From Gammaproteobacteria bacterium (lineage in GTDB: Bacteria > Pseudomonadota > Gammaproteobacteria > GCA-001735895): a DNA stretch of 64,000 nt. Position 1 is the stretch's first letter; each line of letters starts with the position of its first letter. The notes beneath the pieces were generated by a model. It was given only the letters and a program-made list of their open reading frames with translations, had not been told where the DNA came from and did no database searches. The stretch spans positions 53,936-117,935 of the forward strand of contig JAJDOF010000099.1 of the NCBI GenBank assembly GCA_022340305.1, read 5' to 3'. Below, in pieces: positions 8,699-17,628 of the stretch. Position numbers and translations under genes: made by a program.

Positions 8699-9820
8699 TC
8701 AACCCGGTTGCAGTGCTGAATGCACCAGGCGATGAAAATGGTGCAAGGCATGTTCGCTTTCGCCCGGACTGGCTGGATTGACCATGTAGGCTCCCTGGTC
8801 GTAACTGAGCGATCGCAGGCCGCGCTGAACTGACTCGCACAGATCGATATCCTCGGGCGCCAGCACATTGGCTGCATATTCAGCTTTTGGCTGGTATATT
8901 TTGCCGTCGACGCTAAAGGAATGCCCGCCGAAATTGCAACGGTTAACACCAAGTGGTCGAACCACAAATACGCCGAGCTCATTCGAGCCGGGCATAACGT
9001 TAAAGGTGGTGTTGGGCCATAGATACCAGAAACAAGAGTGCTGGATACCGATGCCGGGATCGACTTCGTAAGCGGTATTTTCATATCGGATGTCGCCACC
9101 GAGCTGGCGCGACCAATGGGCAAAAACATCCGTCTGGTAGGTGTTCATGTCGATAATCGACGCAAAATCCTTATGTGCCGGGCGGCAGTGATAACATTCA
9201 ACGTAATTGTCGACCACGACCTTCCAGCCTGCTTCAATACGGGTTTCACCGAGCATATCGGCGCCCACGTACTGTAGTTCATCGAGGTAGGGAATATGCT
9301 CGCGGATGTCCTGTTCGAGGTCGCCGGCGATCGCCTGCAGGCTTTCACATTGATCATCCATATTGATGAACACAAACCCACAAAAGGTTTCCAGGCGGAT
9401 CCCGCGCAGGCAGAAGGCATTCTTATCGAACTCACTACGGTGCTCGCTAAGCGGCGCGCGTAGCAAATCGCCGCTGTTGCTGTAAGACCATGCGTGATAA
9501 GGGCATACGATAAGCTCGCGCAGGTTGCCGCCGCCTTGAAGTAATTCGTGCGCACGATGCCGACAGACATTGTAAAAAGCGCGCAACTGGTTGTCGCTGG
9601 AGCGAATGACGAAGAGGTTCTCGTCGCAAATCGTCAGTGTGAGGTAATCACCGGGGTCGGGCAGCATCGATTGATGCGCGACATACTGCCAGCTCTGGTA
9701 AAAAATCTGCCGCTTTTCCCGTTCGTAAATATCCTCTGACAGGTAGTACTCGGACGAGAGGGTAAATGAGGATTCGGGGCGCTCGTCTAAAGGTTTTTTT
9801 AGCGGTGGTAATGAAGACAT
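8699..9820 (-). CDS. Rieske-type quaternary-amine oxygenase, alpha subunit (GbcA/CntA-like)
   Basis: Oxygenase component of a two-component Rieske non-heme iron enzyme, 373 residues. The Rieske site is C86-x-H88 (NVCRHRAH) and C106-x2-H109 (CPYHAW). The mononuclear iron site has H211 and H216 in YVECYHCRPAH, with a further acid expected near APEDIDLCES. The residue that bridges the two metal sites is Glu (E208) rather than the Asp of naphthalene-type dioxygenases; as I recall, the carnitine (CntA) and related quaternary-ammonium oxygenases also use Glu. Together with the ProV-like ATPase gene 11 bases upstream on the same strand, this points to N-demethylation or hydroxylation of glycine betaine, carnitine or another betaine. 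The reductase partner (GbcB/CntB) is not in the window. Confidence 0.8.
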   Translation of the reverse strand: MSSLPPLKKPLDERPESSFTLSSEYYLSEDIYEREKRQIFYQSWQYVAHQSMLPDPGDYLTLTICDENLFVIRSSDNQLRAFYNVCRHRAHELLQGGGNLRELIVCPYHAWSYSNSGDLLRAPLSEHRSEFDKNAFCLRGIRLETFCGFVFINMDDQCESLQAIAGDLEQDIREHIPYLDELQYVGADMLGETRIEAGWKVVVDNYVECYHCRPAHKDFASIIDMNTYQTDVFAHWSRQLGGDIRYENTAYEVDPGIGIQHSCFWYLWPNTTFNVMPGSNELGVFVVRPLGVNRCNFGGHSFSVDGKIYQPKAEYAANVLAPEDIDLCESVQRGLRSLSYDQGAYMVNPASPGESEHALHHFHRLVHSALQPG

Positions 9821-9831
9821 AAAGCGAGTGC

Positions 9832-10863
9832 TCAGGAGCGAGTGTCCATGGCTTTCAGAATCAGCGACTGGTCGATCTCGCCGACGATCTGATTGTCGCT
9901 GTCGACCACGGCAAGGGGTCCGTTGGCAGCTATGGCGATATCGATCAGGGTATCCAGCTTGGCATTTTCACTGACCTTTTGTATACCGCTGGCAAGGGTA
10001 GCGTCGGACGCCGCGCGCATGATCTTGCCGACACTGAGCACCTTGTAGCGTGGCACATCTTCAGTGAAATCGCGCACATAATCGTCGACTGGATTGGCGA
10101 CAATTTCCTCGGGCGTACCGATTTGCGAAATCTCGCCATCTTTCATGATGGCAATGTGATCCCCCATTTTGATCGCTTCGAGGAAGTCGTGGGTGATAAA
10201 AATCATCGTTTTCTGTACCTCGGACTGGATCTTGATCAGTTCGTCCTGCATTTCGCGTCGAATCAATGGATCGAGCGCGCTGAACGGTTCATCGAAGATC
10301 AGGATTTCCGGATCTACGGCCATGGCCCGCGCCAGGCCGACGCGCTGCTGCATGCCCCCGGAAAGCTCGCGCGGATAATGATCCGCCCAGCCGTGCAGGC
10401 CGACTTTTTCGAGTACCTCCGTGGCCCTCTGGCGACGTTCTTTTTTGGGTACACCGCGTATTTCCAGCCCGAATGAAATGTTGTCGATGACTTTGCGATG
10501 CGGGAACAGGCCGAAATGCTGGAATACCATGCTCATGCGAAAGCGGCGCAGTTCAGTCAACTGCGCATCGTTATAATTCATGATGTCTTCGCCATCGATG
10601 ATCATTTCGCCCGCGGTCGGATCGATCAGGCGGGAGATACAACGCACCAGTGTCGACTTGCCGCTGCCCGATAAGCCCATGACGACGAAGGTTTCACCCT
10701 TTTTGATGGTAAAGGACACATCCTTGACGGCGATGACATGACCGGTCTGTTCCTGGACCTCGGCGCGCGACAGGCTGCGGTCTATGGTATCCAGGGTACG
10801 CTTCGGGTAGGTACCGAATATCTTCCAGATGTTGTTACAGATGATTTTGGGGCTATCGGACAT
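9832..10863 (-). CDS. proV: Glycine betaine/proline betaine-type ABC transporter ATPase (ProV/OpuAA-like)
   Basis: ATP-binding subunit of a quaternary-amine importer, 343 residues. ABC motifs are Walker [14 protein letters not shown], signature [14 protein letters not shown], and Walker [21 protein letters not shown], the last two in the form specific to ProV/OpuAA. The C-terminal 65 residues form a CBS-like regulatory region ([19 protein letters not shown]), which in homologs senses ionic strength or nucleotides. The gene is divergent from its permease and binding-protein genes and is followed directly by the Rieske oxygenase, so import and first catabolic step are co-transcribed. The shared 139-base divergent region (10864-11002) should contain both promoters; I see no obvious operator. 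Confidence 0.9.
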   Translation of the reverse strand: MSDSPKIICNNIWKIFGTYPKRTLDTIDRSLSRAEVQEQTGHVIAVKDVSFTIKKGETFVVMGLSGSGKSTLVRCISRLIDPTAGEMIIDGEDIMNYNDAQLTELRRFRMSMVFQHFGLFPHRKVIDNISFGLEIRGVPKKERRQRATEVLEKVGLHGWADHYPRELSGGMQQRVGLARAMAVDPEILIFDEPFSALDPLIRREMQDELIKIQSEVQKTMIFITHDFLEAIKMGDHIAIMKDGEISQIGTPEEIVANPVDDYVRDFTEDVPRYKVLSVGKIMRAASDATLASGIQKVSENAKLDTLIDIAIAANGPLAVVDSDNQIVGEIDQSLILKAMDTRS

Positions 10864-11002
10864 TAGTAATTCTCATTATTTTTGCCGCAACTGGCGACTA
10901 TCTTAGCCCGATCCCGAATGGCCTGCAATGGCGCAGACGTGTTGTTGCAGCGCCTCTAGATCGACGTTAAGCTAGGGCGATTGCAGGGAGGTGCACTGTT
11001 AC

Positions 11003-13135
11003 ATGAGCGCAGTAATCGACAACAGCCAGCCCGGCGGCTGGTTAAATAACCTGTGGGAAGAACACCGTGGCTGGGTGGTTAGCGTCGCGCTGTTTTCGCT
11101 GTCATTGATCATCTGGAAAATCTCCGGGGATGAGACCGTGTTTCCGGAAAACTGGAGCGCGGCTTTTCCGTTCTCCGAAAAGGTCGATGTGTTTGATGCC
11201 TGGATAAGACCCTATATTCAGCCGACCACGCGCGCCATCGCCGCGGGAGCCGTGTGGCTGTATGAAATCATGGTCGATTTCCTGACCTTTACCCAGTGGC
11301 AAGTTGTGTTCGTCATACTGGTGTTGCCGGCGTTTGGCTACGGCGGCCTGCGACTCGGATTGCTCGCTATCATCGCGGTCAGTTCCTGGCTGGTGCTCGA
11401 TTTCTGGGACGAATCGATGGAAACCCTCAGCCTGATGAGTATATCGATTCTGCTGTCTATCGTGATCGGCGTGTTAATGGGTATCGCTGCGTCGCAGAAC
11501 GACCGGGTCGAGGCAGTAATAAAACCCATTCTCGACACCATGCAAACCTTGCCCGCTTTCGTTTACCTGATTCCGGCTTTCTACCTGTTTGGTATCGGTC
11601 CACCCGGGGCGATCCTGGCAACCGTGATTTATGCATTACCCCCGGTGGTCAGGCTCACCAATCTCGGTATTCGGCAGGTGCCCGCCGGCATCGACGAGGC
11701 ATCCACCTCGTTTGGCGCGACGCGCATTCAGTCGTTGATCAAGGTCAAGTTGCCGCTGGCGATGCCCTCGATCAAGCTCGGTATCAACCAGACTGTCATG
11801 ATGGCGCTGGCGCTGGTGGTGCTGGCGACTTTCATCGGTTCGCCCGGTCTCGGCGACATCGTCTACCAGGGACTGGTGCGCCTCAACGTGGGCAAGGCGC
11901 TGGAGGGGGGACTTGCCATCGTGTTGATGGCGGTCATGCTCGACCGGGTTACTTACGCGATGGGGCATAACGATCACACCAGCGCGACTAACTACGATCA
12001 TGAGTTTCGTCTGTTTCCGCAGAGTATGGACAACGTAAAACCGATCCTCTTCCTCGAGTACGGTATCGACTGGCTGTGGCGGCAGATCGCCGCGCTGGGC
12101 ACCCTGGTTACTTCGCTGATAACCGCTGCAGTCTGTAAACTGGTTGCCCTCTACGATGCGGATTTCAGTGAGCGCCTGCGCGAAGTTCTAATGGCGCGCA
12201 GCTTTCTGATCGCGAGCCTGGTGTTGATCGGCCTGTTGTTGTTACTGGAAGCGTATAGCGATCTTTACGGCAACTTCCCGCGCGCCTGGGAATACCGCTT
12301 CCGCACCCCGGTTAACCAGTTCATGGATGAACTGGTTACCGATAAATTGTTTTATGCGATAACAACGGGGATCAAGGAAACGCTCTGGTATGGGCTGATC
12401 AACCCGTTGAACAGTTTTCTCAAAGGCTTGCCCTGGTGGTATACCACCGCGGTTTTTACCGTTGGCGCTTTCGTGTTCAGTGGCCGTGGACTTGCCGTCG
12501 TCACCTTTCTGGGGTTCCTGTTTATCGGCGCCGCTGACCTGTGGACTTTTGGCATGATTACCCTGACGACGGTTACCGTGTCGGTGTTGATCTGCTTCAT
12601 CATCGGCGTGCCACTTGGCATATTGTCCGCTTATAACAAGACGGCAGACGCCATAATTCGGCCGATACTCGACACTATGCAGACCATGCCGGTATTTGTT
12701 TACCTGGTGCCGGTAATCATGTTGTTCGGTGCCGGCCAGGTGCCGTCGGTCATCGCCACGGTTATCTACGCGCTGGCGCCATTGGTGCGTTGCACCACGC
12801 TCGGCATCCGCGAGTTACCGGTGGAAATCAACGAGGTGTCGAATTCATTCGGCGCCAACCTGGTGCAGACGCTCACCAAGGTCAAGATTCCGATGGCGAT
12901 ACCGGCGATCATGGTCGGTATCAACCAGGGCATCATGATGGCGCTGGCGATGGAAGTCGTGACACCGTTAATCGGCGGACAGGGTCTGGGCCTGCAGGTT
13001 TTCGATGGTATGAATCGCGCCAGTATCGGCATTTCGCTGGAAGCCGGGCTTGGTGTTGTAATGCTCGCCATCATTCTCGATCGACTCTCGCAGGCCTGGA
13101 CCAGAACTCAGCGTGAAGCGATGGGAATGGTCTAA
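11003..13135 (+). CDS. proW: Double-length betaine ABC permease (ProW-ProW fusion)
   Basis: Inner-membrane permease of 710 residues carrying two complete ProW-type transmembrane domains in one chain; usual ProW is about 280-350 residues. Start at ATG 11003 is chosen because GGGAGGTG sits about 10 bases upstream; the track GTG at 10991 overlaps that SD. Domain 1 has the coupling region ILDTMQTLPAFVYLIPAFYLFGIG and GIRQVPAGIDEASTSFGAT. Domain 2 repeats it as ILDTMQTMPVFVYLVPVIMLFGAG and GIRELPVEINEVSNSFGAN. A central segment (about residues 335-480) with more hydrophobic helices joins them. The fusion supplies both halves of the channel that normally come from a homodimer. The binding protein follows, and the ATPase is divergent. 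Confidence 0.9.
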   Translation: MSAVIDNSQPGGWLNNLWEEHRGWVVSVALFSLSLIIWKISGDETVFPENWSAAFPFSEKVDVFDAWIRPYIQPTTRAIAAGAVWLYEIMVDFLTFTQWQVVFVILVLPAFGYGGLRLGLLAIIAVSSWLVLDFWDESMETLSLMSISILLSIVIGVLMGIAASQNDRVEAVIKPILDTMQTLPAFVYLIPAFYLFGIGPPGAILATVIYALPPVVRLTNLGIRQVPAGIDEASTSFGATRIQSLIKVKLPLAMPSIKLGINQTVMMALALVVLATFIGSPGLGDIVYQGLVRLNVGKALEGGLAIVLMAVMLDRVTYAMGHNDHTSATNYDHEFRLFPQSMDNVKPILFLEYGIDWLWRQIAALGTLVTSLITAAVCKLVALYDADFSERLREVLMARSFLIASLVLIGLLLLLEAYSDLYGNFPRAWEYRFRTPVNQFMDELVTDKLFYAITTGIKETLWYGLINPLNSFLKGLPWWYTTAVFTVGAFVFSGRGLAVVTFLGFLFIGAADLWTFGMITLTTVTVSVLICFIIGVPLGILSAYNKTADAIIRPILDTMQTMPVFVYLVPVIMLFGAGQVPSVIATVIYALAPLVRCTTLGIRELPVEINEVSNSFGANLVQTLTKVKIPMAIPAIMVGINQGIMMALAMEVVTPLIGGQGLGLQVFDGMNRASIGISLEAGLGVVMLAIILDRLSQAWTRTQREAMGMV

Positions 13136-13265
13136 TTAAAGTCGGTTTAACGTGCCGTTTGATTCGCAGTTTGACCCTCGACAAGGGCCTTGCGGGGCAG
13201 TATCATCAGACGATTACGTTGAACCCGCCGTAAATAATAAACGCAATCCGAAGAGGAGAAATAAC

Positions 13266-14216
13266 ATGTCATTTAAATTAAAAACGGTGCTGGCATTTAC
13301 TGTCCTGGCACTGAGTCTGGGCGCCTTGCCCTCGGCACAGGCCGCCAAGCGACTGACCGCACCCGATCCGGACTGGACTGGTGGCGTGGTCACCTGCCGC
13401 ATCGCGGAGTACATCATGGAGAACGAATTCGGTTACAAGATAAAGACCATCACCATGCCGTCAGGCCCAGGTGTGTTTGAAGGCGTGCGTTCCGGCGATC
13501 TCGACTTCGCCTGCGAATCCTGGCCTTCCTACAATCCTGCCGGTGACAAGTATATTTCCGAATTCGGCGGCGACGGCTCGGTGGCCTACCTCGGTGCCAC
13601 CGGTATTGTCGGTAAGAGCGGTTACTTCGTGCCGCGCTATGTGATCGAAGGCGACGCGGCGCGAGGCATTCCGGCTTCGGCACCGAAGCTGAAATCCTAT
13701 AAAGACCTGAATCAGTATGGACATATGTTCAGAAGCCTGGAATCGGGCGATAAGGGTAACCTGATCGGCTGTCCCGTTGCGGCCTGGTTGTGTGAAGATC
13801 AGAAACGTCTGGACATGCTCGGAGTCGACTTCCACGCACAGGCTCTTGGCTCAGAAACGGCTCACTGGGCAGAAATGCAGGCCAAGTACAAGCGTGGCGA
13901 ACCTTTCATCGCTTATGCATGGGCTCCCCATTGGATACATGCCGCGCTCGACCTGGTGGAGATTGAATTGCCACCTTACGACGAAGCCAAGTGGCCTGCC
14001 ACTAACTGGGCCCAGGACATTACTCATTTTCACGGTAAAACCAGTCTTCCCGCCGAGCACCCGCAAGTAGCGACCCTATTGCAGAAGATGAATCTGACCA
14101 ATGATATGCAAGCCGGTATCATCTATGAAATCGACGTCAAAAAGCGCGATCTCGATGAGGTCGTCGAGGAGTGGATGGTCGCCAATGAGTCGGTCTGGCG
14201 TCAGTGGTTGCCATAA
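13266..14216 (+). CDS. proX: Betaine-type ABC substrate-binding protein (ProX/OpuAC family)
   Basis: Periplasmic binding protein, 316 residues from ATG 13266. The track starts upstream at GTG 13152, but AAGAGGAGA lies just before 13266 and a clean signal peptide begins there (KLKTVLAFTVLALSLGALPSAQA, cleavage after AQA). OpuAC-domain features include the early GVVTCRIAEYIMENEFGY, SGPGVFEGVRSGDLDFACESWPSY and a run of tryptophans (AHWAEMQ, YAWAPHWIHAALDL) that could form the aromatic cage for a quaternary ammonium. It pairs with the fused permease 130 bases upstream. Its ligand may be glycine betaine, proline betaine, carnitine, choline or TMAO; sequence alone does not settle this. A strong terminator follows. 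Confidence 0.88.
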   Translation: MSFKLKTVLAFTVLALSLGALPSAQAAKRLTAPDPDWTGGVVTCRIAEYIMENEFGYKIKTITMPSGPGVFEGVRSGDLDFACESWPSYNPAGDKYISEFGGDGSVAYLGATGIVGKSGYFVPRYVIEGDAARGIPASAPKLKSYKDLNQYGHMFRSLESGDKGNLIGCPVAAWLCEDQKRLDMLGVDFHAQALGSETAHWAEMQAKYKRGEPFIAYAWAPHWIHAALDLVEIELPPYDEAKWPATNWAQDITHFHGKTSLPAEHPQVATLLQKMNLTNDMQAGIIYEIDVKKRDLDEVVEEWMVANESVWRQWLP

Positions 14217-14250
14217 CCAGGGCTGCTTTACTAGCAAGGCATGAAATAAA

Positions 14251-14274
14251 AGGCTCCGTAAGGAGCCTTTTTTT
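14251..14274 (+). terminator. Rho-independent terminator after proX
   Basis: Seven-base-pair stem AGGCTCC / GGAGCCT with a GTAA loop, followed directly by seven T residues. It closes the proW-proX transcript and separates it from the sulfatase gene, which must use its own promoter in the short gap 14275-14308 or depend on read-through. Confidence 0.9.
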
Positions 14275-14308
14275 GAGGTGCGTTTCATCAGAGTTACTGT
14301 GAGCCATT

Positions 14309-15736
14309 ATGCCCAATAACCTGTTGATACTGATGTCGGACGAGCATACTCGTTCGGTCATGGGGGCCTATGGCAACAGCCTGGCGCATACTCCTGCACT
14401 CGATGGGCTTGCGAGCCGTGGCGTACGTTTCGATAATGCCTATACGCCTTCACCGATCTGCATCCCGGCGCGCGCCAGTTTTGCCACCGGTACAGCCGTT
14501 TTCGAACATCGCTGCTGGTCCTCGGCTGAACCCTATTACGGACAGCAGCAAAGCTGGATGCAGCGCCTGCGCGCGCGTGGCCATGAGGTGACGTCGATCG
14601 GTAAGCTGCACTACCGCTCGGCTGCCGACGACATCGGCTTCAGTGAGTCGTTACAACCGATGTACCTGGCCAATAGCGGTCGTGGCTGGGCGCAAGGTCT
14701 GCTACGAAAACCGATGACCGATTTTACCGATTCGGTCGAGCTCGCCGCAATCCTGGGACCCGGTGAAACCAGTTATACCCGGTACGATCGGGATATCACC
14801 GCCACGGCAGTAGCCTGGCTCAAGCGACAGCGACGGCAGGAAGAGCTGCCCTGGGTGCTGTTCGTCTCTTTCATTTGTCCGCATTTCCCGTTGTCGGCGC
14901 CGCAACGGTTTTTCGATCTATACCGTGACGTCGAACTACCACAACCGTTCGACCGTGATGACAGGTCGCGACTGAAGCATCCTGTGATCGATGCCATGCG
15001 CCGGTTTTGGGACTACGCCGATCACTTCGATACCGCCGGCGAAAGACTGGGACTGCAGAACTATTATGGGCTGTGCAGTTTTCTCGATGATAACGTGGCC
15101 CAGGTGTTGGCTGCTCTCGAGGCAAGTGGCCAGGCCGATAATACCCAGATTATCTACACCAGCGACCACGGTGACATGATCGGCAATCACGGCATCTGGG
15201 GAAAATCGTTTATGTACGAGGATTCAGTTGGAATCCCGATGACATTCAGCGGCCCCGGGATTAGCGCCTCGACTAACCCGACACCGGTGTCGCTCACCGA
15301 TCTCGCCAGCACCATCGAGCTCGCGGTGGGCGCCGGGATCAAACCCGCAAGCGCAGCCTGGCAGGGCAGGCCATTGCAGTCCTTCGTCGACGTACCCGAA
15401 CCCGAGCGTGTCGTGATCAGTGAGTATCACGATGGCGGCAGTCCCTGCGGTTTCTACATGCTGCGCAAGGGGCGCTGGAAGCTGGTCTATTTTGCCGAGG
15501 GTAACCCGCCGCTGTTATTCGATCTGCAGCAGGACCCAGGGGAGCTGAGTAATCTTGCCAACGATCCAGCACATGCAGCGACCTTGCAAGTCGTGACACA
15601 GGAACTGTATCGAATTCTTGATCCGCAAGCGGTCAACGAGCTGGCTTTCGCCGATCAGGCCAAAATGATCGCATCGCTGGGTGGAATGGAGCACATACTG
15701 GCGATGCCGAGTTTCAATCATACCCCGCTGGAATAG
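14309..15736 (+). CDS. Sulfatase-family hydrolase (formylglycine type)
   Basis: Alkaline-phosphatase-superfamily sulfatase of 475 residues. The C-x-P-x-R formylglycine signature is C51-IPAR, in SPICIPARASFATG, so it needs activation by a formylglycine-generating enzyme that is not visible here. Metal and active-site motifs are MSDEHTRSVMGAYGN at the N-terminus and YTSDHGDMIGNHGIWGKSFMYEDSVGIPM near residue 290. There is no signal peptide, so the enzyme is cytoplasmic, as is choline sulfatase BetC. Placement beside a betaine importer and Rieske oxygenase suggests choline-O-sulfate or another sulfated organic solute. The C-terminus, however, is not clearly of the BetC type, so aryl sulfatases or phosphonate monoester hydrolases remain possible. 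Confidence 0.82.
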   Translation: MPNNLLILMSDEHTRSVMGAYGNSLAHTPALDGLASRGVRFDNAYTPSPICIPARASFATGTAVFEHRCWSSAEPYYGQQQSWMQRLRARGHEVTSIGKLHYRSAADDIGFSESLQPMYLANSGRGWAQGLLRKPMTDFTDSVELAAILGPGETSYTRYDRDITATAVAWLKRQRRQEELPWVLFVSFICPHFPLSAPQRFFDLYRDVELPQPFDRDDRSRLKHPVIDAMRRFWDYADHFDTAGERLGLQNYYGLCSFLDDNVAQVLAALEASGQADNTQIIYTSDHGDMIGNHGIWGKSFMYEDSVGIPMTFSGPGISASTNPTPVSLTDLASTIELAVGAGIKPASAAWQGRPLQSFVDVPEPERVVISEYHDGGSPCGFYMLRKGRWKLVYFAEGNPPLLFDLQQDPGELSNLANDPAHAATLQVVTQELYRILDPQAVNELAFADQAKMIASLGGMEHILAMPSFNHTPLE

Positions 15737-15748
15737 CCTTTATCCAGG

Positions 15749-15877
15749 CTAGAGCTTGCTTAGTTCACCGATGGCGATGCCCTGTTCGCCGACAATTGCA
15801 TAGAGCAGGTATTTTGCTGATGCATCGCTGATCCAGTGGGGACAGCGGATCAGTGACGGTCCATTGATATTACCGCC
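15749..15877 (-). pseudogene. Fragment resembling a GH43-like protein
   Basis: Between the sulfatase and the ABC operon a minus-strand frame ends at 15749. Its last 42 codons read NINGPSLIRCPHWISD then KYLLYAIVGEQG. The string INGPSLIRxPxW followed by KYYLYFA is, as I remember it, the start of a family of five-bladed-propeller, GH43-like proteins. Here it is cut off after about 40 residues and has no start of its own; the frame simply runs back into the neighbouring ABC gene. I read it as a decayed remnant. It may instead be chance similarity. Confidence 0.3.
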
Positions 15878-15974
15878 AAGTAGCGCAAATGCGACAACAT
15901 CGATGAGTGGGCGATCGGACCAGGCAGCTGAAGTCGAACATGACCTGAGCCAGCTCAGCGCTAGGTGGCGCGAG

Positions 15975-17618
15975 TTAGTTGGTGGCCCTGGCCCCTTCGG
16001 CACGCGCCTTCAACAACCCCGTTAGCCAGTCGGGGTCCATCTCGGGGACCGACGATAACAGCAATTCGGTATATTCGGGGAAGGGTGGTGACAGAATTTC
16101 GCTCTTCATGCCCTGTTCGACGACCCGGCCCTGAAACATGACCACGATCTGATCCGAGATCGCTTTTACCGTGGCAATATCGTGGGTAATGAAGATATAG
16201 GTCAGGTTGAACTCGCGCTGCAGGCGCAACAACAGTTCGAGGATGCCTTTCTGCACGATCTGGTCCAGCGCCGAGGTGACTTCGTCGCAGATAATCAGTT
16301 CCGGGTCCGCGGCGAGTGCCCGGGCGATGCAGATGCGTTGTTTCTGACCCCCGGAAAGTTCGCCGGGATAGCGATCGATAAACGATTCGTTGAGCTCGAT
16401 CATCTCTACGAGTTCCATCAGGCGATCGTCACGTGCGCGGCCATGCAAGCCGAGATAAAACTCCAGCGGCCGGCCGATGATATCGCGCACCGTGTGGCGC
16501 GGATTCATCGCGGTATCGGCCATTTGATAAATCATCTGGATTTTCTGCAACTGGTCTACGCTGCGACCTTTGAGTGTCGGTGGCAGCGCCTTGCCGTTGA
16601 ACAGGATCTGTCCACTGGAGGGTGGCAGCAGCCCGGTAATGGCCCGCGCGGCGGTTGATTTGCCTGAACCCGACTCGCCGACGATGGCCACCGTCGATCC
16701 GCGTGGCACTTCGATGCTGACGTCGTGGAGCACCTTGGCACTGCCGGTATAGCTGGCATCAATATGATCAACCTTGAGGATGATATCGTCCGAGCGCTCT
16801 TCCTTTTTGTCAATCGAGCGCACCGACCACAGCGACCGGGTGTATTCCTTTTCCGGGCTCGACAGCATTTTGCGGGTTTCCGCATCTTCGATGGTCACGC
16901 CGTAACGCAGCACCTTGATGAAATCGGCCATTTGCGCAACCACCGCGAGATCGTGGGTAATGTAAATGGCAGCGGTATTGAACTGTTCGACGATGCGCCG
17001 CATCGAAGCCAGAACCTCGACCTGGGTGGTCACGTCGAGTGCCGTAGTTGGTTCGTCAAAAATAATCAGGTCGGGCCGTGCCGACATGGCCATCGCGGTC
17101 ATAACCCGCTGTAACTGGCCGCCGGACACCTGGTGCGGATAACGCTCGCCGATAGTATCGGGGTTCGGCAGTTGCAGGTCCCGATACAGTTTGCGCGCGT
17201 CGGCCCTGGCTTCGGCCTCGGGCTTGATGCCGCGGCGCACGGTCGCTTCGACGGTCTGTTCGATCAACTGGTGTGCCGGGTTGAAGGAGGCGGCCGCGGA
17301 TTGGGCGACGTAGGCGATGCGGGTACCGCGCAGGGCGCGTTTTTCCGCTGCGGACTTTTTCATCAAATCCATGCCATCGAAGATGATGCTGCCGCTGGTG
17401 ATGCGACAGCCGGCGCGTGCATAACCCATCGCCGCCAGTCCGAGTGTCGACTTGCCGGCACCGGATTCACCGATCAGGCCTAATATCTCACCACGGCGCA
17501 GCGTAATGTCGACGCCCTTGATGATTTCGTGCCAGCGGTCATCACTGTAACCATCGATAACGATATCGCGCATTTCCAGCAGAATGTCGCCTTTTTCCCC
17601 AGAATTTTTTTCACTCAT
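15975..17618 (-). CDS. Peptide/opine-type ABC transporter, fused dual ATPase (system 1)
   Basis: Single chain of 547 residues with two ABC ATPase domains, equivalent to DppD plus DppF. Domain 1 has Walker [15 protein letters not shown], signature VSGGQLQRV and Walker [13 protein letters not shown]. Domain 2 has [24 protein letters not shown] and [12 protein letters not shown]. It lacks the C-terminal cysteine-bearing oligopeptide tail that its paralog at 27611-29506 has. It is the last gene of a four-gene minus-strand operon (binding protein, DppB-, DppC-like permeases, ATPase). The gene 10 bases upstream is the DppC-like permease. Although the family is called peptide-type, members import opines, glutathione, nickel complexes and modified amino acids, so the ligand is open. 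Confidence 0.92.
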   Translation of the reverse strand: MSEKNSGEKGDILLEMRDIVIDGYSDDRWHEIIKGVDITLRRGEILGLIGESGAGKSTLGLAAMGYARAGCRITSGSIIFDGMDLMKKSAAEKRALRGTRIAYVAQSAAASFNPAHQLIEQTVEATVRRGIKPEAEARADARKLYRDLQLPNPDTIGERYPHQVSGGQLQRVMTAMAMSARPDLIIFDEPTTALDVTTQVEVLASMRRIVEQFNTAAIYITHDLAVVAQMADFIKVLRYGVTIEDAETRKMLSSPEKEYTRSLWSVRSIDKKEERSDDIILKVDHIDASYTGSAKVLHDVSIEVPRGSTVAIVGESGSGKSTAARAITGLLPPSSGQILFNGKALPPTLKGRSVDQLQKIQMIYQMADTAMNPRHTVRDIIGRPLEFYLGLHGRARDDRLMELVEMIELNESFIDRYPGELSGGQKQRICIARALAADPELIICDEVTSALDQIVQKGILELLLRLQREFNLTYIFITHDIATVKAISDQIVVMFQGRVVEQGMKSEILSPPFPEYTELLLSSVPEMDPDWLTGLLKARAEGARATN

Positions 17619-17628
17619 GCTTATCTAC

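Noticed and set aside
13152-13265. Upstream start for the ProX-like protein
   Set aside because: The extension has no SD and would bury the signal peptide. ATG 13266 follows AAGAGGAGA and begins a clean signal sequence.
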